Assembly: GCF_034377145.1 (NCBI RefSeq)
Contig: NZ_CP139707.1
Coordinates: forward strand, 1,063,001 to 1,127,000
Length of the DNA: 64,000 bases
Source of the DNA: Sulfitobacter sp. OXR-159
GTDB taxonomy: Bacteria > Pseudomonadota > Alphaproteobacteria > Rhodobacterales > Rhodobacteraceae
Direction: 5' to 3'
A model generated the notes under the pieces. That model was not told where the DNA came from. It worked only from the letters and a program-made list of their open reading frames with translations, and did no database searches. Position numbers and translations under genes: made by a program. Position 1 is the stretch's first letter. Every line of letters starts with the position of its first letter. Below are positions 27,239 through 35,652 of the stretch, piece after piece.

Positions 27239-28951
27239 ATGGCGCTGGATGATCACGGCAAAGCGACGGGACAGGAACCGCAAAAGGGCGTCTGGAAATC
27301 CGGCAAGGGCAAGGGGCGGCATCACCCTAAGGGGCGGCAGGTGCAGGACGCGGCTTGGGAGGACGTTCGCGTGCTGTTGGGCGACCGCCCGCGCCGCCGC
27401 GATCTGCTGATCGAGTTCTTGCATCTGATCCAAGACCGCTATGGACACCTCTCAGCCGCGCATCTGCGTGCCTTGGCAGAAGAAATGCGCCTGTCGATGG
27501 CCGAGGTTTATGAGGTCGCAAGTTTCTACGCGCATTTCGACGTGGTGAAAGAGGGCGAGACCCCGCCGCCCGCGCTGACCATCCGCGTCTGCGATTCGCT
27601 GTCTTGTGAACTGGCCGGGGCGCAGGCGTTGAAATCGGCGTTGGAGGAGGGGCTGGACCCCACTCAGGTCCGCGTGCTGCGCGCGCCCTGCATGGGGCGC
27701 TGCGACACCGCGCCGGTGCTGGAACTGGGACACAATCACATCGACCATGCGACGCCGGAAAAGGTTCAGGCGGCGATTGCAGTACAGGACACGCATGTCC
27801 AACTGCCGGACTATGAGGATTACCAAACCTACGCGAATTCAGGTGGTTACGAGGCGCTGTTGAACCTACGTGCGGATGGCGACTGGGAGGCGGTGCAAGA
27901 ACAACTGCTGGAGGCTGGTCTGCGCGGGCTGGGCGGGGCGGGCTTCCCTTCGGGCAAGAAATGGGGCTTCGTGCGTGGCAACGCCGGCCCGCGCTATCTG
28001 GCGGTCAATGGTGACGAAGGCGAGCCGGGTACATTTAAGGACCGCTGGTATCTTGAGCGCAGACCACATTTTTTCCTCGAAGGCATGTTGATTGCCGCTT
28101 GGGCGGTGGAGGCCGAAAAAGTCTTCCTCTACATGCGCGACGAATACCCGGCGGTGCTGGAAATTCTGCGGCGTGAGATTGCGGCGTTGGAGGATGCCGG
28201 CGTCATCACCCCCGGCTATGTCGATCTGCGCCGCGGGGCGGGCGCCTATATCTGCGGCGAAGAAAGCGCGATGATCGAAAGCATCGAAGGCAAGCGCGGG
28301 TTGCCGCGTCACCGCCCGCCTTACGTGGCGCAGGTGGGGGTCTTTGGCCGTCCGACATTGGTGCATAACGTGGAAACCCTGCATTGGATCGCCCGCATCT
28401 GCCGCGAAGGGCCACAGGTGCTAAACGCCACCGAAAAGAATGGCCGCAAGGGGCTGCGCAGCTACTCGGTCTCGGGGCGGGTGACGCAGCCGGGGATGTA
28501 TCTGCTGCCCGCGGGGTCGACCATCACCGACATCATCGCGGCAGCGGGGGGCATGGCAGAGGGGCATGTGCTGAAGGCGTACCAGCCGGGCGGGCCGTCC
28601 TCTGGCCTGTTGCCTGCTTCGATGGATGACGTGCTGCTCGATTTCGACACGCTGCAACCGCATGGGTCGTTTATTGGCTCGGCGGCGGTGGTTGTTCTCT
28701 CTGAACATGACAGCGCCCGCGCGGCCGCGCTCAATATGCTGCGGTTTTTCGAGGATGAAAGCTGTGGCCAATGCACGCCTTGTCGGGTGGGCTGCGAAAA
28801 GGCGGTCAAGCTGATGCAAGAGGACCGCTGGGATCAAGGGTTGTTGGAGGAGTTGTCGACCGCGATGGTCGATGCCTCGATCTGTGGGTTGGGGCAGGCG
28901 GCGCCGAACCCGATCCGGCTGGTGATGAAGCATTTTCCCGACGAAATCTAA
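27239..28951 (+). CDS. Fused NuoE-NuoF-type subunit, likely NAD-dependent formate dehydrogenase beta subunit
   Basis: The 570-residue protein combines a NuoE-like thioredoxin-fold domain (residues ~45-190, [2Fe-2S] ligands in CDSLSC and CMGRC) with a NuoF-like domain holding FMN and NADH sites (GLGGAGFPSGKKW, NGDEGEPGTFKDR, GAGAYICGEES) and the [4Fe-4S] motif CGQCTPC. A basic Gly/Lys-rich head (KGVWKSGKGKGRHHPKGRQ) is typical of the formate dehydrogenase beta subunits of Rhodobacterales. It would pass electrons from a molybdenum/tungsten subunit to NAD. Unexpectedly no alpha subunit, fdhD or other partner follows; ftsY comes next. ATG 27239 is chosen for its GAGGGGGA site over the ATG six codons earlier. 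Confidence 0.88.
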   Translation: MALDDHGKATGQEPQKGVWKSGKGKGRHHPKGRQVQDAAWEDVRVLLGDRPRRRDLLIEFLHLIQDRYGHLSAAHLRALAEEMRLSMAEVYEVASFYAHFDVVKEGETPPPALTIRVCDSLSCELAGAQALKSALEEGLDPTQVRVLRAPCMGRCDTAPVLELGHNHIDHATPEKVQAAIAVQDTHVQLPDYEDYQTYANSGGYEALLNLRADGDWEAVQEQLLEAGLRGLGGAGFPSGKKWGFVRGNAGPRYLAVNGDEGEPGTFKDRWYLERRPHFFLEGMLIAAWAVEAEKVFLYMRDEYPAVLEILRREIAALEDAGVITPGYVDLRRGAGAYICGEESAMIESIEGKRGLPRHRPPYVAQVGVFGRPTLVHNVETLHWIARICREGPQVLNATEKNGRKGLRSYSVSGRVTQPGMYLLPAGSTITDIIAAAGGMAEGHVLKAYQPGGPSSGLLPASMDDVLLDFDTLQPHGSFIGSAAVVVLSEHDSARAAALNMLRFFEDESCGQCTPCRVGCEKAVKLMQEDRWDQGLLEELSTAMVDASICGLGQAAPNPIRLVMKHFPDEI

Positions 28952-29047
28952 CCGCGGCCCCTCTCGGTTGCCTTGATCTGCCTTAGGCGCCCTTCCATCT
29001 GCGCGGGCAAGCCTATAGATCAAGACGAAACTGCATGGGAGACGCCG

Positions 29048-30448
29048 ATGGCCTTCTTCACGAAGCTCAAGGACCGCTTGTTCAAATCCTCGTCCAAGAT
29101 CGACGAGGGGCTAGAGGCGATAGTCAGCGATGGCGGCGAAACGGAGGCCGAAGCGGCCCCCGTGGATGCGGTGATGGACCAGCCCGGCGCGGCGTCGGAT
29201 GTGATGCCCGATGGGCAGGACGACAGCGGCCCGATGTTGGCAGCTGAGCAGGAGGAGGAAACCCCCGAACCCGCTCCAATGCCAGAATCAACGCCCGAGC
29301 CGACGCCCGAGCCCGTCACCATTCCCGAGCCCACCCCTCAGCCCGCGCCAGCGGTGCCATCTGAGCCCGCAGACCCGGAGCCCACGCCCGAACCCGAGCA
29401 GGTGCCGCCAGCGGTCGATCCAGTCCCCGCTCCGGCCCCCGACCCCGCTCCGGCCCCCGACCCCGCTCCGGCCCCCGACGAAGTGCCGCCCGCCGTGGAC
29501 CTGCGCCAAGCCATGACCCCGGTCGCGCCTGCGCTTGACGAAGCAGAGGCCGCCCCTGCGAAGCCGGGCCTTCTAGGCCGTCTGATGGGCCGCAGCGCAG
29601 CGCAGCCCGTTCTGCGCCGCGCGCTGGATGACGAGATGCTCGAACAGCTCGAAGAGTTGTTGATCAGCGCCGACATGGGCGTTGACACCGCGCTACGGGT
29701 CACCGCCAACATGGCCGAAGGGCGCTTTGGCAAGAAACTGTCGGTGGCAGAGATCAAACAACTGCTCGCCAGCGAAGTCAGCCGCATCATGGAGCCTGTG
29801 GCGCGGCCCCTGCCGATCTATTCCAAGACGCCTCAGGTGGTGCTAGTGGTCGGCGTGAACGGCTCTGGCAAGACGACAACCATCGGCAAGCTGGCCTCGC
29901 AATTCCGTGCGGCGGGTAAGAAGGTCGTGATCGCCGCAGGCGACACCTTCCGCGCCGCCGCGGTGGAGCAATTGCAGGTCTGGGGTGAACGCGCAGGCGT
30001 GCCTGTGCTGACTGCAGCGCAGGGCAGCGACCCCGCCAGCCTTGCCTTCGACGCCATGGGCCGCGCGCAGGAGGAAGGCGCCGACCTGCTGCTGATCGAC
30101 ACCGCAGGCCGTTTGCAAAACCGGGGCGACCTGATGGAGGAATTGGCCAAGATCGTCCGCGTCATCCGCAAGAAGGATGAGACCGCGCCGCATAACACCC
30201 TATTGGTGCTGGACGCGACGACCGGGCAGAACGCACTGAACCAAGTGAAGGTTTTTCAAGAGATTTCCGACGTCAGCGGTCTGGTTATGACCAAACTCGA
30301 CGGCACCGCAAAGGGGGGCGTTCTGGTGGCGCTGGCGGATCGTTTCGGTCTGCCGATCCATGCGGTGGGTGTGGGCGAGCAGATTGACGATCTGTCCCCG
30401 TTTGATCCCGATGAATTTGCCGCCGCATTGGTTGGTACGGATGCCTAG
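29048..30448 (+). CDS. ftsY: Signal recognition particle receptor FtsY
   Basis: The 466-residue SRP receptor docks ribosomes making membrane proteins. After a short basic start comes a long acidic, Pro-rich linker (about residues 25-170), which contains three exact copies of an 18-bp unit at 29425-29478 encoding PAPAPD-type repeats. The NG domain follows: LEELLISADMGVDTALRV, the P-loop GVNGSGKTTTIGKLASQ, DTFRAAAVEQL, DTAGRLQ and TKLDGTAKGG. Acidic linkers of variable length are normal for FtsY. ATG 29048 begins MAFFTKLKDRL, usual for the family. Confidence 0.96.
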   Translation: MAFFTKLKDRLFKSSSKIDEGLEAIVSDGGETEAEAAPVDAVMDQPGAASDVMPDGQDDSGPMLAAEQEEETPEPAPMPESTPEPTPEPVTIPEPTPQPAPAVPSEPADPEPTPEPEQVPPAVDPVPAPAPDPAPAPDPAPAPDEVPPAVDLRQAMTPVAPALDEAEAAPAKPGLLGRLMGRSAAQPVLRRALDDEMLEQLEELLISADMGVDTALRVTANMAEGRFGKKLSVAEIKQLLASEVSRIMEPVARPLPIYSKTPQVVLVVGVNGSGKTTTIGKLASQFRAAGKKVVIAAGDTFRAAAVEQLQVWGERAGVPVLTAAQGSDPASLAFDAMGRAQEEGADLLLIDTAGRLQNRGDLMEELAKIVRVIRKKDETAPHNTLLVLDATTGQNALNQVKVFQEISDVSGLVMTKLDGTAKGGVLVALADRFGLPIHAVGVGEQIDDLSPFDPDEFAAALVGTDA

Positions 30449-30481
30449 CGACGCCTTGGTCGCCTTGCGCGGCGGCTCTGA

Positions 30482-30967
30482 TTACTCGTGGGTGCCGAGC
30501 TTTCGCTCAATCCAGCGCAATACCGTCAGAACGCTGACCACAATCCCTGCCGTAAGACAGGCGAGCAAAATCTGCCCCGCGCCGCAAGCAAGACCAATGG
30601 CACCGGCCAACCACATCGACGCGCCGGTGGTGATGTTGCGCACTTCGCCGTTGGAGGTGAAAATGATCCCCGCGGCAAGGAAGGCGACGCCCGCTGTGAC
30701 CGCTTCAATCAAACGCAGCGGATCAAAGCGCATCTGGTCGCCCTCTCCGAACTCCAGACTGCCCAGCTCTTGCCCGATGATGATGAACAGGCAGGCCGCG
30801 ATGGCCACCATGATATGGGTGCGCAGCCCCGCAGGCTTGTCCCGCCGCTCGCGCTCAAACCCCACAACGCCCGCCAGAAACGCGGCCATCAGCAGCCGCG
30901 CGGCAGCGACAGTGACGGGCACTTTGGAAAAACTGTTGGTCAGATCGGCGAGCAGGCTTTCAAACAT
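30482..30967 (-). CDS. MgtC/SapB-family membrane protein
   Basis: The 161-residue protein has about four membrane helices and the family segments AAFLAGVVGFERERRDKPAGLRTH and GVAFLAAGIIFTSNGEVRNITTGASMW. MgtC-type proteins aid growth at low magnesium and modulate the F1Fo ATPase in some bacteria. It is shorter than Salmonella MgtC and lacks its C-terminal soluble domain, matching the SapB-like group. It is convergent with ftsY and divergent from the EamA gene at 31031. Confidence 0.9.
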   Translation of the reverse strand: MFESLLADLTNSFSKVPVTVAAARLLMAAFLAGVVGFERERRDKPAGLRTHIMVAIAACLFIIIGQELGSLEFGEGDQMRFDPLRLIEAVTAGVAFLAAGIIFTSNGEVRNITTGASMWLAGAIGLACGAGQILLACLTAGIVVSVLTVLRWIERKLGTHE

Positions 30968-31030
30968 GAAATTTCCGTTGGTGATAAAGGTTTTGAGGAA
31001 TAAACCTCTCGCCGCTGTGGTGGTTCCGCG

Positions 31031-31933
31031 ATGACCGAATGGATCCTGTCGATCGAAGGCACGCCCGCGGGCCATACCGCGGCGCTTTGGTTGGCGCTGT
31101 CGGCGGCCTTTTTACATGCCGTCTTTGGCGCGTTGCAAAAGGGGCGGCATGATCCGTGGCTGACACGCGGGGCGATTGATGTCTCCTATGGTGTGATGGC
31201 CGCGCCCTTTGCGCTGTTCGTCGTGCCATGGCCCGAGCCGCATATGTGGGTGATCTTCCTCGGCGCCTTCGTGATCCATGTGATCTACAAGCTGTTGCAA
31301 GCCTGGGCCTATACCAAGGGCGCTTATACGGTGGTCTACCCGGTGGTGCGCGGCACGGGGCCGCTGTTTGCCGTGGTCGGCGCCTATCTGATCTTTGGCG
31401 AGCGCTTCAACGCGGTGCAGTGGCTCGGCGTGGCCGTGCTGCTGAGCGGTATTTTCGGGCTGGCGGTTTATAATCTGCGCAATCTCGTCGCCGCGCGCGA
31501 TACGTTGCACGCGGCCTTGGGGCTTGCGGTGCTGACGGGCTTGTTCGTGGCGCTTTACACCACATATGACGCATACGGTATTCGCGCCACGGCGGACCCG
31601 TTCACCTTTCTCGCGTGGTTTTTCATGATCGACGGGTTGGTGATGCCGGTGATTGCATGGCGGCGCTGGCACCGGATGGAGAACCCACCCGAGGTGGCGC
31701 CGCTGATGCTGCGCGGCGTGATCGGCGGGTTCATCGCTTTTGCGAGCTTTGGGTCGGTCATGCTGGCCACGCGGCTTGATAAGGTGGGCGAGGCGGCAGT
31801 GCTGCGCGAGACCTCGACCGTCTTTGCCGCGCTGATCGGCGTGCTGGTGCTGAAAGAAACCGTCGGCCCGCGCCGCATCGCGCTGATGGCGCTGATCGCG
31901 GCCGGGGCGGTGATTGTTGAAATGGGCGGCTGA
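31031..31933 (+). CDS. EamA/DMT-family transporter
   Basis: The 300-residue protein has ten predicted membrane helices in two similar halves, the layout of the drug/metabolite transporter (EamA) family. Sequences such as YPVVRGTGPLFAVVGAYLIFGE and VLRETSTVFAALIGVLVLKE are the paired family motifs. The substrate cannot be inferred. yciB follows 10 bp downstream and is probably co-transcribed. Confidence 0.88.
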   Translation: MTEWILSIEGTPAGHTAALWLALSAAFLHAVFGALQKGRHDPWLTRGAIDVSYGVMAAPFALFVVPWPEPHMWVIFLGAFVIHVIYKLLQAWAYTKGAYTVVYPVVRGTGPLFAVVGAYLIFGERFNAVQWLGVAVLLSGIFGLAVYNLRNLVAARDTLHAALGLAVLTGLFVALYTTYDAYGIRATADPFTFLAWFFMIDGLVMPVIAWRRWHRMENPPEVAPLMLRGVIGGFIAFASFGSVMLATRLDKVGEAAVLRETSTVFAALIGVLVLKETVGPRRIALMALIAAGAVIVEMGG

Positions 31934-31943
31934 AGGAACAGGC

Positions 31944-32549
31944 ATGTCAGAACCAAGAGAGATCAACCCAATGCTGCGCGCGGCGCTGGAATATGGCCCT
32001 GTGCTGGCCTTCCTCGTCGCTTATCTGTGGCTGAAGGATAACACCTATACCATTGGCGGGACCGAATACGATGGCTTCATCGTCGTCACCGCGATGTTCG
32101 TGCCTTTGCTGGTGCTGTCGACCGGCGCGCTCTGGGCGCTGACGGGCAAGCTGAGCCGGATGCAGGTCGCCACCGTGGTGCTGGTGGTGATCTTTGGCGG
32201 GCTGTCGGTCTGGCTGAACGACGACCGCTTTTTCAAGATGAAACCGACGCTGATCTATGTGCTCTTTGGCGGCCTTTTGGCGGTTGGCCTGCTGCGCGGG
32301 CAATCCTACCTGAAATACGTCATGGAAGAGATGATGCCGCTGCGCGATGAGGGCTGGATGCTGCTGACCAAGCGGCTGATGTTTTTCTTCTTTGGCCTCG
32401 CGCTGGCGAATGAGCTAATCTGGCGGTTCCTTTCGACCGACACATGGGTCTATTTCAAAACCTTCGGCCTGACGGCGGCGATTTTCGTTTTCTTCATGGC
32501 GCAGGGCAAGCTGTTCGAAGCCTACGGCGAGAAGAAAGATCAAAGCTGA
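31944..32549 (+). CDS. yciB: Inner membrane-spanning protein YciB / septation protein A
   Basis: The 201-residue polytopic protein has the family's conserved stretches: MLRAALEYGPVLAFLVAYL at the N-terminus, NDDRFFKMKPTLIYVLFGG in the middle and LANELIWRFLSTDTWVYFKTFG towards the end. YciB/IspA is linked to septation and cell envelope synthesis. A GAAGGAA site precedes ATG 31944, 10 bp after the EamA stop. Confidence 0.93.
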   Translation: MSEPREINPMLRAALEYGPVLAFLVAYLWLKDNTYTIGGTEYDGFIVVTAMFVPLLVLSTGALWALTGKLSRMQVATVVLVVIFGGLSVWLNDDRFFKMKPTLIYVLFGGLLAVGLLRGQSYLKYVMEEMMPLRDEGWMLLTKRLMFFFFGLALANELIWRFLSTDTWVYFKTFGLTAAIFVFFMAQGKLFEAYGEKKDQS

Positions 32550-32615
32550 CCCGAATTTAAACCATGCCCGCGCGAAACTGTTGACCTGCAGCGTCGCGCG
32601 GCGTAATCCACCCCG

Positions 32616-32672
32616 CGTGGCGATTTGTTACCGGATTGTGGGCCACGTTAAACATGCCGCTAAAAGGTCAGG
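32616..32672 (+). ncRNA. SAM-II riboswitch upstream of metZ
   Basis: The sequence follows the SAM-II consensus. The first stem CGTGGC (32616-32621) pairs with GCCACG (32642-32647); its loop has GATTTGTTACCGGATTG; the tail TTAAACATGCCGCTAAAAGG provides the pseudoknot strand and the conserved CTAAAA. S-adenosylmethionine binding would switch off metZ. SAM-II elements are characteristic of alphaproteobacterial methionine genes. Confidence 0.92.
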
Positions 32673-32677
32673 ATGAA

Positions 32678-32713
32678 AGACCCCTTTCGCTTGGCCGCGT
32701 CTGGGGTTTTTTT
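32678..32713 (+). terminator. Riboswitch-linked intrinsic terminator
   Basis: AGACCCC (32678-32684) can pair with GGGGTTT (32703-32709), followed by a run of seven T (32707-32713), six bases after the SAM-II core and 35 bp before the metZ start. This suggests control by premature termination. Confidence 0.75.
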
Positions 32714-32747
32714 ATGCCCGCAAGGTCGGGCCAGAAGGATGAGATAG

Positions 32748-33938
32748 ATGAGCAACGACCGTCACGCGCGCACCCAAGCGATCCACGCAGGTACCCGCCG
32801 CAGCCAATATGGCGAGGTGAGCGAGGCGATCTACCTCACCCAAGGGTTCGTCTATGACAGTGCCGAACAGGCCGAGGCCCGGTTCGAGGAAACTGGCCCG
32901 GATGAGTTCATCTATGCCCGCTACGGCAACCCGACGGTCGCGATGTTCGAAGACCGTATCGCCACGCTGGAAGGGGCCGAAGACGCATTCGCCACGGCCA
33001 GCGGCATGGCGGCGGTGTCGGGCGCGCTGATCTCAATGCTGAAGGCGGGCGATCATGTGGTGTCGGCCCGGGCGCTATTCGGGTCTTGTATCTATGTGCT
33101 CGAAGAAATCCTTGGCCGCTATGGGGTTGAGGTCACTTTCGTCGACGGCAGCGATCTGGGCGCATGGGAGGCCGCGATCCGCGAGGACACCCGCGCCGTG
33201 TTCTTTGAATCCGTCGCCAACCCCACGCTTGAAGTGATCGACATCGAAGCCGTCGCCAAACTGGCCCATGCCAAGGGCGCGCTGGTGGTGGTCGATAACG
33301 TGTTTGCGACTCCAGTCTTTTCGCGCGCGATTTCGCAGGGGGCGGATGTGGTGGTCTATTCGGCGACCAAACATATCGACGGGCAGGGCCGCGCGCTTGG
33401 CGGTGTGGTGCTGGGCAGCCGCGATTTCATTCGCGGCACGCTTGAGCCCTATATGAAACACACCGGCGGCTCGATGAGCCCTTTTACAGCGTGGATCATG
33501 CTCAAAGGGTTGGAAACCATCGACCTGCGGGTGCGGGCACAGGCGGCCAGCGCACAGGAATTGGCAGAAGCGCTGGAGGGCCACGCCGAACTGGCGCGGG
33601 TGCTTTACCCCGGCCTCTCCGCGCATCCGCAAAACGCGCTGGCGATGCAGCAGATGGGGGCAGGGGGCACGGTACTCTCCATTGACCTCAAGGGCGGCAA
33701 AGCGGCGGCCTTCGCCTTCCTGAATGCATTGCAGGTCGGGGTGATCTCCAACAACCTCGGCGATGCAAAGACCATCGTGACCCATCCGGCCACCACGACG
33801 CACCAGCGTTTGCCGCAGGAAACCAAAGACCTTTTAGGCATTACGCCGGGCCTCGTTCGGATCAGCGTGGGGCTGGAATATACCGGCGATCTCAAGGCCG
33901 ATCTGTTGCAAGCTTTGGACGCGGCGGCGCAAGCCTGA
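32748..33938 (+). CDS. metZ: O-succinylhomoserine sulfhydrylase
   Basis: The 396-residue PLP enzyme of the Cys/Met metabolism family makes homocysteine from an acylated homoserine and sulfide. Start MSNDRHARTQAIHAGTRRSQYGE and the PLP-lysine segment YSATKHIDGQGR are characteristic of MetZ. Other marks are RYGNPTVAMFEDRIATLEGAE, ATASGMAAVSGAL and GVISNNLGDAKTIVTHPATTTH. An AGGATGAGATAG leader gives the ribosome site. It is preceded by the SAM-II riboswitch and terminator, which fits feedback control by the end product of the pathway. Acyl type (succinyl or acetyl) is by family resemblance only. Confidence 0.94.
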   Translation: MSNDRHARTQAIHAGTRRSQYGEVSEAIYLTQGFVYDSAEQAEARFEETGPDEFIYARYGNPTVAMFEDRIATLEGAEDAFATASGMAAVSGALISMLKAGDHVVSARALFGSCIYVLEEILGRYGVEVTFVDGSDLGAWEAAIREDTRAVFFESVANPTLEVIDIEAVAKLAHAKGALVVVDNVFATPVFSRAISQGADVVVYSATKHIDGQGRALGGVVLGSRDFIRGTLEPYMKHTGGSMSPFTAWIMLKGLETIDLRVRAQAASAQELAEALEGHAELARVLYPGLSAHPQNALAMQQMGAGGTVLSIDLKGGKAAAFAFLNALQVGVISNNLGDAKTIVTHPATTTHQRLPQETKDLLGITPGLVRISVGLEYTGDLKADLLQALDAAAQA

Positions 33939-34015
33939 CCTGATGTGTCGCAGGCGCGGTGGCATTTTTGCCCCGCGCATCATACATTGAGGACGACAGA
34001 CCGGAGGGCCGCGCA

Positions 34016-35107
34016 ATGAACATCGTGACTGAGATGTCCGAAACATCGGATCGAAGCGCGGCGGAGGCTGCGCTCGCCACCCTGCGCGCTTGGGCCGAAA
34101 CGGCCACCCCTGCAGAGATCGCAGCCCTTGACCCGGCCATGGCGCGGATGCTCGCGCCCGCCGACTACCCGGCACTGAGCCGTGCCTACCCCGAGGACTT
34201 CACCGCGGGCGACAACTACCGCGCCAGCCTGCCGGATCTGCAAAACGGCCCCTCCAGCCTGATCCGCGGGGCGCAGCAGTTGATCCAGCATGTCGGCATC
34301 TCGAACTTTCGCCTACCGATCCGTTACCGCAGCCGTGAGGGCGGGGATATGCGGCTGGAAACATCTGTGACCGGTTCGGTGTCGCTTGATGCGGAAAAGA
34401 AGGGCATCAACATGTCCCGCATCATGCGCAGCTTTTACCGCCACGCCGAGGCGACCTTTAGCTTTGAGGTGATCGAAGCGGCGCTGGATGATTATAAGAC
34501 CGATCTCGAAAGCTTGGACGCGCGGATTCAGATGCGATTCTCTTTTCCAATGAAGATCGGCAGTTTGCGCTCGGGGCTGACGGGCTATCAATATTATGAC
34601 ATCGCGCTGGAACTGGTTGAGCAGGACGGAGAGCGCAAAAAGATCGTGCATCTTGATTACGTCTATTCCAGCACCTGCCCCTGTTCGCTGGAACTCAGCG
34701 AACACGCGCGGGAAACGCGCGGGCAATTGGCCACGCCGCATTCGCAGCGTTCCGTGGCGCGCATTTCGGTTGAGACGCAGGACGAGGGCGATTGCCTGTG
34801 GTTCGAAGACCTGATCGAGATTTGCCGCCGCGCCGTGCCGACCGAGACGCAGGTCATGGTCAAGCGCGAGGACGAACAGGCGTTCGCCGAACTCAACGCC
34901 GCGAATCCGATCTTTGTTGAGGATGCCGCGCGGCTGTTTTGCGAGCAACTCTTGGCCGATGGCCGGGTGGGGGATTTCCGCATTGTCGCCAGCCATCAAG
35001 AAAGCCTGCACAGCCACGATGCGATCAGCGTGCTGACCCAAGGTGAGACCTTCGCGGCGCAAAGCATCGACCCCAAGCTTTTCAACACGCTCTTTCACGT
35101 CGGCTGA
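34016..35107 (+). CDS. folE2: GTP cyclohydrolase FolE2
   Basis: The 363-residue GTP cyclohydrolase IB makes 7,8-dihydroneopterin triphosphate, the first step of folate synthesis, using various metals rather than zinc only. The signature YSSTCPCSLELSEH contains the metal-binding Cys; SHQESLHSHDAISVL near the end holds catalytic residues. The N-terminal ~85 residues are an extra region seen in alphaproteobacterial members. A GGAGGG site precedes ATG 34016. folB and folP of the same pathway lie at 47-49 kb. Confidence 0.95.
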   Translation: MNIVTEMSETSDRSAAEAALATLRAWAETATPAEIAALDPAMARMLAPADYPALSRAYPEDFTAGDNYRASLPDLQNGPSSLIRGAQQLIQHVGISNFRLPIRYRSREGGDMRLETSVTGSVSLDAEKKGINMSRIMRSFYRHAEATFSFEVIEAALDDYKTDLESLDARIQMRFSFPMKIGSLRSGLTGYQYYDIALELVEQDGERKKIVHLDYVYSSTCPCSLELSEHARETRGQLATPHSQRSVARISVETQDEGDCLWFEDLIEICRRAVPTETQVMVKREDEQAFAELNAANPIFVEDAARLFCEQLLADGRVGDFRIVASHQESLHSHDAISVLTQGETFAAQSIDPKLFNTLFHVG

Positions 35108-35322
35108 CCCGGCGCGGCGCAGTGGTCGCGCGATGGTTGTCCGCACCACGCGCAGCGCCCCTTTGCGGGGCATTCCGGGTGACTTAGCGCAGATATGGCG
35201 ATTGTCGCCCCGTCAGCCCTGCAAGTCCCGACCAGCGGCTATGCGAAAACGTCGGTTCTGCTGCGGCGCAGCATTGCCTATCTAACGGTCATCGAAATAC
35301 TGGAAATTGCAAAGGCAATCAG

Positions 35323-35571
35323 ATGACCTACCAGAGCACTGCTCATCCCGCCCACTCCGTCTCTCCCTTTGAAGGGCTGCGGCGCGCCGGCGCCGGTCTG
35401 CGTCGCTTTTTTGCGGGGATCGGCCATGGCATCATGATGGGCTCCACCGCCCACCGCCGTTTTGAGCAGGTCCAAGGCCTGCAAGCGAAAAGCGACGAAG
35501 AACTGGCCGCCATGGGCATCAAGCGTGACGACATCGTTCACCACGTTTTCAAAGACCTCTACTACATCTAA
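35323..35571 (+). CDS. DUF1127-family small protein
   Basis: The 82-residue protein ends in the DUF1127 pattern: a helical region (RRFEQVQGLQAKSDEELAAMGIKRDDIVHHVFKDLYYI) rich in charged residues. Small Arg-rich DUF1127 proteins are stress-induced and in Rhodobacter some act on RNA turnover. It starts with a Ser/Pro/His-rich head of about 15 residues. A strong hairpin follows directly. Upstream, 215 bp separates it from folE2 and probably contains its promoter. Confidence 0.85.
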   Translation: MTYQSTAHPAHSVSPFEGLRRAGAGLRRFFAGIGHGIMMGSTAHRRFEQVQGLQAKSDEELAAMGIKRDDIVHHVFKDLYYI

Positions 35572-35579
35572 GACGACAC

Positions 35580-35607
35580 GGACCGGGGCCAAATCGCACC
35601 CCGGTCC
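35580..35607 (+). terminator. Strong hairpin after the DUF1127 gene
   Basis: GGACCGGGG (35580-35588) and CCCCGGTCC (35599-35607) form a perfect 9-bp stem with a 10-base loop, 8 bp after the stop. There is no T run, so it may stabilise the 3' end or attenuate reading into trkH rather than terminate. Confidence 0.6.
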
Positions 35608-35652
35608 CGTCTCGGCTTGACAGCGACGAGCGGCCAAGCCAACGCTGCGCCC

